NCBI GenBank assembly: GCA_028752905.1
Contig: JAQNBH010000012.1
Span: 24,327,816-24,391,815, forward strand
Length of the DNA: 64,000 nucleotides
DNA from: Cladorhizidae sp. MBARI D1340-BT2
Lineage: Eukaryota > Porifera > Demospongiae > Poecilosclerida > Cladorhizidae
Direction: 5' to 3'
Below, piece after piece: positions 62,006-64,000 of the stretch (the stretch's first letter is position 1; the number at the start of each line of letters is the position of its first letter). Both the position numbers and the translations under genes were made by a program. The notes beneath the pieces were generated by a model. That model was not told the DNA's origin and made no database searches. It saw only the letters and a program-made list of their open reading frames with translations.

Positions 62006-62209
62006 AGCCGTCAGCGGGTACCAAACTAAATTCTTTTCTAATCAGGCGCTTTCTCACGGCTCTCCAGCACACCACACCCTATGACGCGTTTAATCGCGCT
62101 ACACCAGTGAATGGGGAGGGGAGACTTCCTCTGCAATGCTATCAAGATGAATTTGGACGACTTGTCCACCCGCTCTATCCACTAAATTAAGTTGTGATAG
62201 TACTTTGTT
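62006..62209 (+). other. Upstream region of the next gene
   Basis: Non-repetitive, GC-moderate DNA open in one + frame to a TAA at 62188. Could be 5' UTR or promoter of the gene starting at 62210. No core promoter motif is evident. Confidence 0.35.
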
Positions 62210-62662
62210 ATGGAGGCCGTAAAGAAGGAAATTCAACACCAGATCGATCAAATCCCGGCTGAAAAAAGAGGCGGTCTGAGTAAGGGCATTTGGAAAGAAG
62301 ACATTGCTAAATTATCAAAATGCCTTACAGAATGGGAAAAGAAATCAGATCTACTAGAGTTAGATGAAACCGAGGTTCCGGACATACGCCAAAGAACAGA
62401 TGATCCTGTTCAGCAGAGGTAAATACAGTATAGCAGACTAGCTGCAGCTAACAGTGCCAAATGCAATAGAAATGTATTTGTTGAGACTTATACAATGTAT
62501 TCTGACTATTTTTTATGCATGTTTGCATCAACAGAGAAGCAGCTCTCAGAATGTGGATGAAGAAGGCTGTGGAGCCTACCTATGGAAGTCTACTTGAAAT
62601 CTGTGTGAAAGGAGGAATGCTGGAGTGTGCTAAGATGATTGTTGACATTTTAAGTGATAAAG
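62210..62662 (+). CDS. Probable death-domain protein, 5' exons (62210-62418, 62535-62662)
   Basis: ATG at 62210 opens MEAVKKEIQHQIDQIPAEKR. Exon 1 ends at GAG/GTAAAT (62419). A 116-bp intron ends in caacag, and exon 2 completes Arg in phase: REAALRMWMKKAVEPTYGSL followed by LEICVKGGMLECAKMIVDIL. The donor is AAAG/GTTAGT (62663). The joined pattern (LxxxLxxW...LxLDExEV..I.......QREAALxxWxxxxxxxTYGSLLxIC...G..E.AxxIxxIL) fits the six-helix death-fold seen in metazoan death-domain adaptors. The assignment is by pattern, not alignment. The remainder lies further right. Confidence 0.65.
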
Positions 62663-63542
62663 GTTAGTGTCACAGATGTTGCAACTCAAGCCAGGCTTAC
62701 CTTCTACTGGCACAGTATATCCATCTGTGAAAAGGTGGCTCAATTATGTTTCAGTGAGGCTTACAAAGAGTGGGATATATGTCTCTGTTTTGGTAGTGCA
62801 CATCTACGTATCATCGTATTGGGGATGTTGCATAGATTTCTTCTAGGCTTAAATTATTGTGATAGCCTACATATTCCCAAATTCTGAGTGAAAATGGTGT
62901 GCTAGCTAGCAGGCATAATACAATAGTCATGATTGAAAGTGCAAAGCCAAGGTGAAGTTCTGGGACAGTGGGTAAATTTATTAATGCTAAAGTAAAATAT
63001 TTATTAAGTCAGGTCAGGTCAGTTTATCAGTTAACTTGAATAAAACAGGTTCATTTATAGGATAAAAACGGAAACTTTATAGAAACATCGGAATGTGTTT
63101 ACAGGAAACAGATGTAATGCAGGTAAAGAAAACTGACCTGACTTTAATAATGGCTATTTCTACCTACTTCTTATTTATCCACTGTCCCAAACCATTGTCA
63201 CCTAGGCTTGCACATTCTGTCAAGCTTAGGTATATACCAAACAGTTTTACAAAAAAAGGCTTGGAATGTTGAAATTAAAATGCTTAATCACTATCTAGTC
63301 AGTCAGTTATGGTGATTAGCAAAACTAAGAGAGAAAAAGATCTAATAAAGTGAATGCTGAAGGACTGTTTGTGTGTGACTCATTATTACCTCTGGTTTGG
63401 GGTATGGCAGTTTTTGGAGCCACCATGCAGTCCCAGATGGAACCAGTCCGAGAATCACTCTCCTATTATTATGCAGCTGTATTGTTTGTGCATGTTGTCT
63501 GTGCTTTTAGATATCATTATTCCTGTTCTTGTCACATGACAG
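62663..63542. other. Intron of the death-domain gene, no recognised feature
   Basis: AT-rich. The + frame starting at 63350 is open but its upstream part has no homology I recognise. Confidence 0.5.
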
Positions 63543-63613
63543 AGTGCATTACTCTAAAGGAAAACAGGTTTCTATGTCTAGAAGGTTCACCAACAGGAGA
63601 GAACCCACAGAGG
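63543..63613 (+). CDS. Candidate third exon of the death-domain gene
   Basis: Acceptor cacatgacag, donor AGAGG/GTAAGT (63614). Two bases in match the one base left by the exon ending 62662. Reads ECITLKENRFLCLEGSPTGE and ends phase 0. No motif; support is splice signals and phase only. Confidence 0.35.
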
Positions 63614-64000
63614 GTAAGTTTTCCAGTACAATGCAAATGCAGGTTAGGCAGATTTTCTATAGGCAAAGAGTTGTATCCAACCTGTCCAAGCGAGATGGAG
63701 AGCTGACTTTTGGGCCAGATAGAGGATTGTAATTGGGTGGTGGTGGAGAACTTCTATGCTTGGTTTAGAGGCACATCTGGGAATTTTTAAATAAAATTCC
63801 CCGACATTTAGTTCCAAACATGTACCTAATAATTATTGAGACTTTAGCACTCTTCCGCTCCATAATCTCTATCCATGAATTATACATATTCATGGTCAAG
63901 ATGCAAATTTACTTGAAAGCAAAACTAGCAATAGACAAAACTGAACAGCTAATAGATGTGTGCATGAAACCAAGCCTTTTACAATGCTGGGGATATCCAC
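63614..64000. other. Right edge, no recognised feature
   Basis: Open frames to about 63730 (SKRDGELTFGPDRGL) could hold further small exons, but I see no supported boundary. The rest is AT-rich. Confidence 0.4.

Overview
The window is animal nuclear DNA. Genes are split into short exons with GT-AG introns, and there are no bacterial operons, rRNA genes or CRISPR arrays. A PIKfyve-type lipid kinase, a probable death-domain gene, Merlin and Ty3/Gypsy elements, and a strong excess of TACATGTA-like words and minisatellites suggest an early-branching metazoan, most likely a sponge. The species is an inference.

About the first 49.3 kb are occupied by one gene on the + strand, the 1-phosphatidylinositol-3-phosphate 5-kinase PIKFYVE (Fab1). 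Its 5' end (FYVE and DEP parts) lies outside the window. I traced about 22 exons from the Cpn60/TCP1-like domain (1690-2446), through the cysteine-rich CCR region (9488-17241) and a low-complexity linker (20171-31889), to the split PIPK kinase domain (28662-49268) and the TAA stop at 49266-49268. Intron phases match at nearly every junction checked. One conserved cysteine codon is an in-frame TGA at 10181-10183.

The introns hold more than twenty tandem arrays with units of 4 to 78 bp. Some start at the splice donor itself. One 68-bp family occurs in two introns. Other intron contents are two MITE-like elements with 5-bp target duplications, a tRNA-like sequence, an inverted pair of interspersed repeats, a cluster of palindromic GTAAC-type motifs, and a degraded minus-strand Ty3/Gypsy element (40.45-45.75 kb) whose pol is split by a 1.9-kb satellite.

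Downstream of the kinase (49.3-62 kb) is a graveyard of mobile elements. It holds a LINE/Merlin composite flanked by 320-bp direct repeats, two Gypsy remnants, a LINE tail, a Merlin transposon with terminal inverted repeats and a mutated catalytic Asp, a LINE 3' end with an exact 463-bp tandem duplication, and a third Merlin fragment. From 62210 a new + strand gene begins with two exons that read as a death-fold domain. It runs out of the window.
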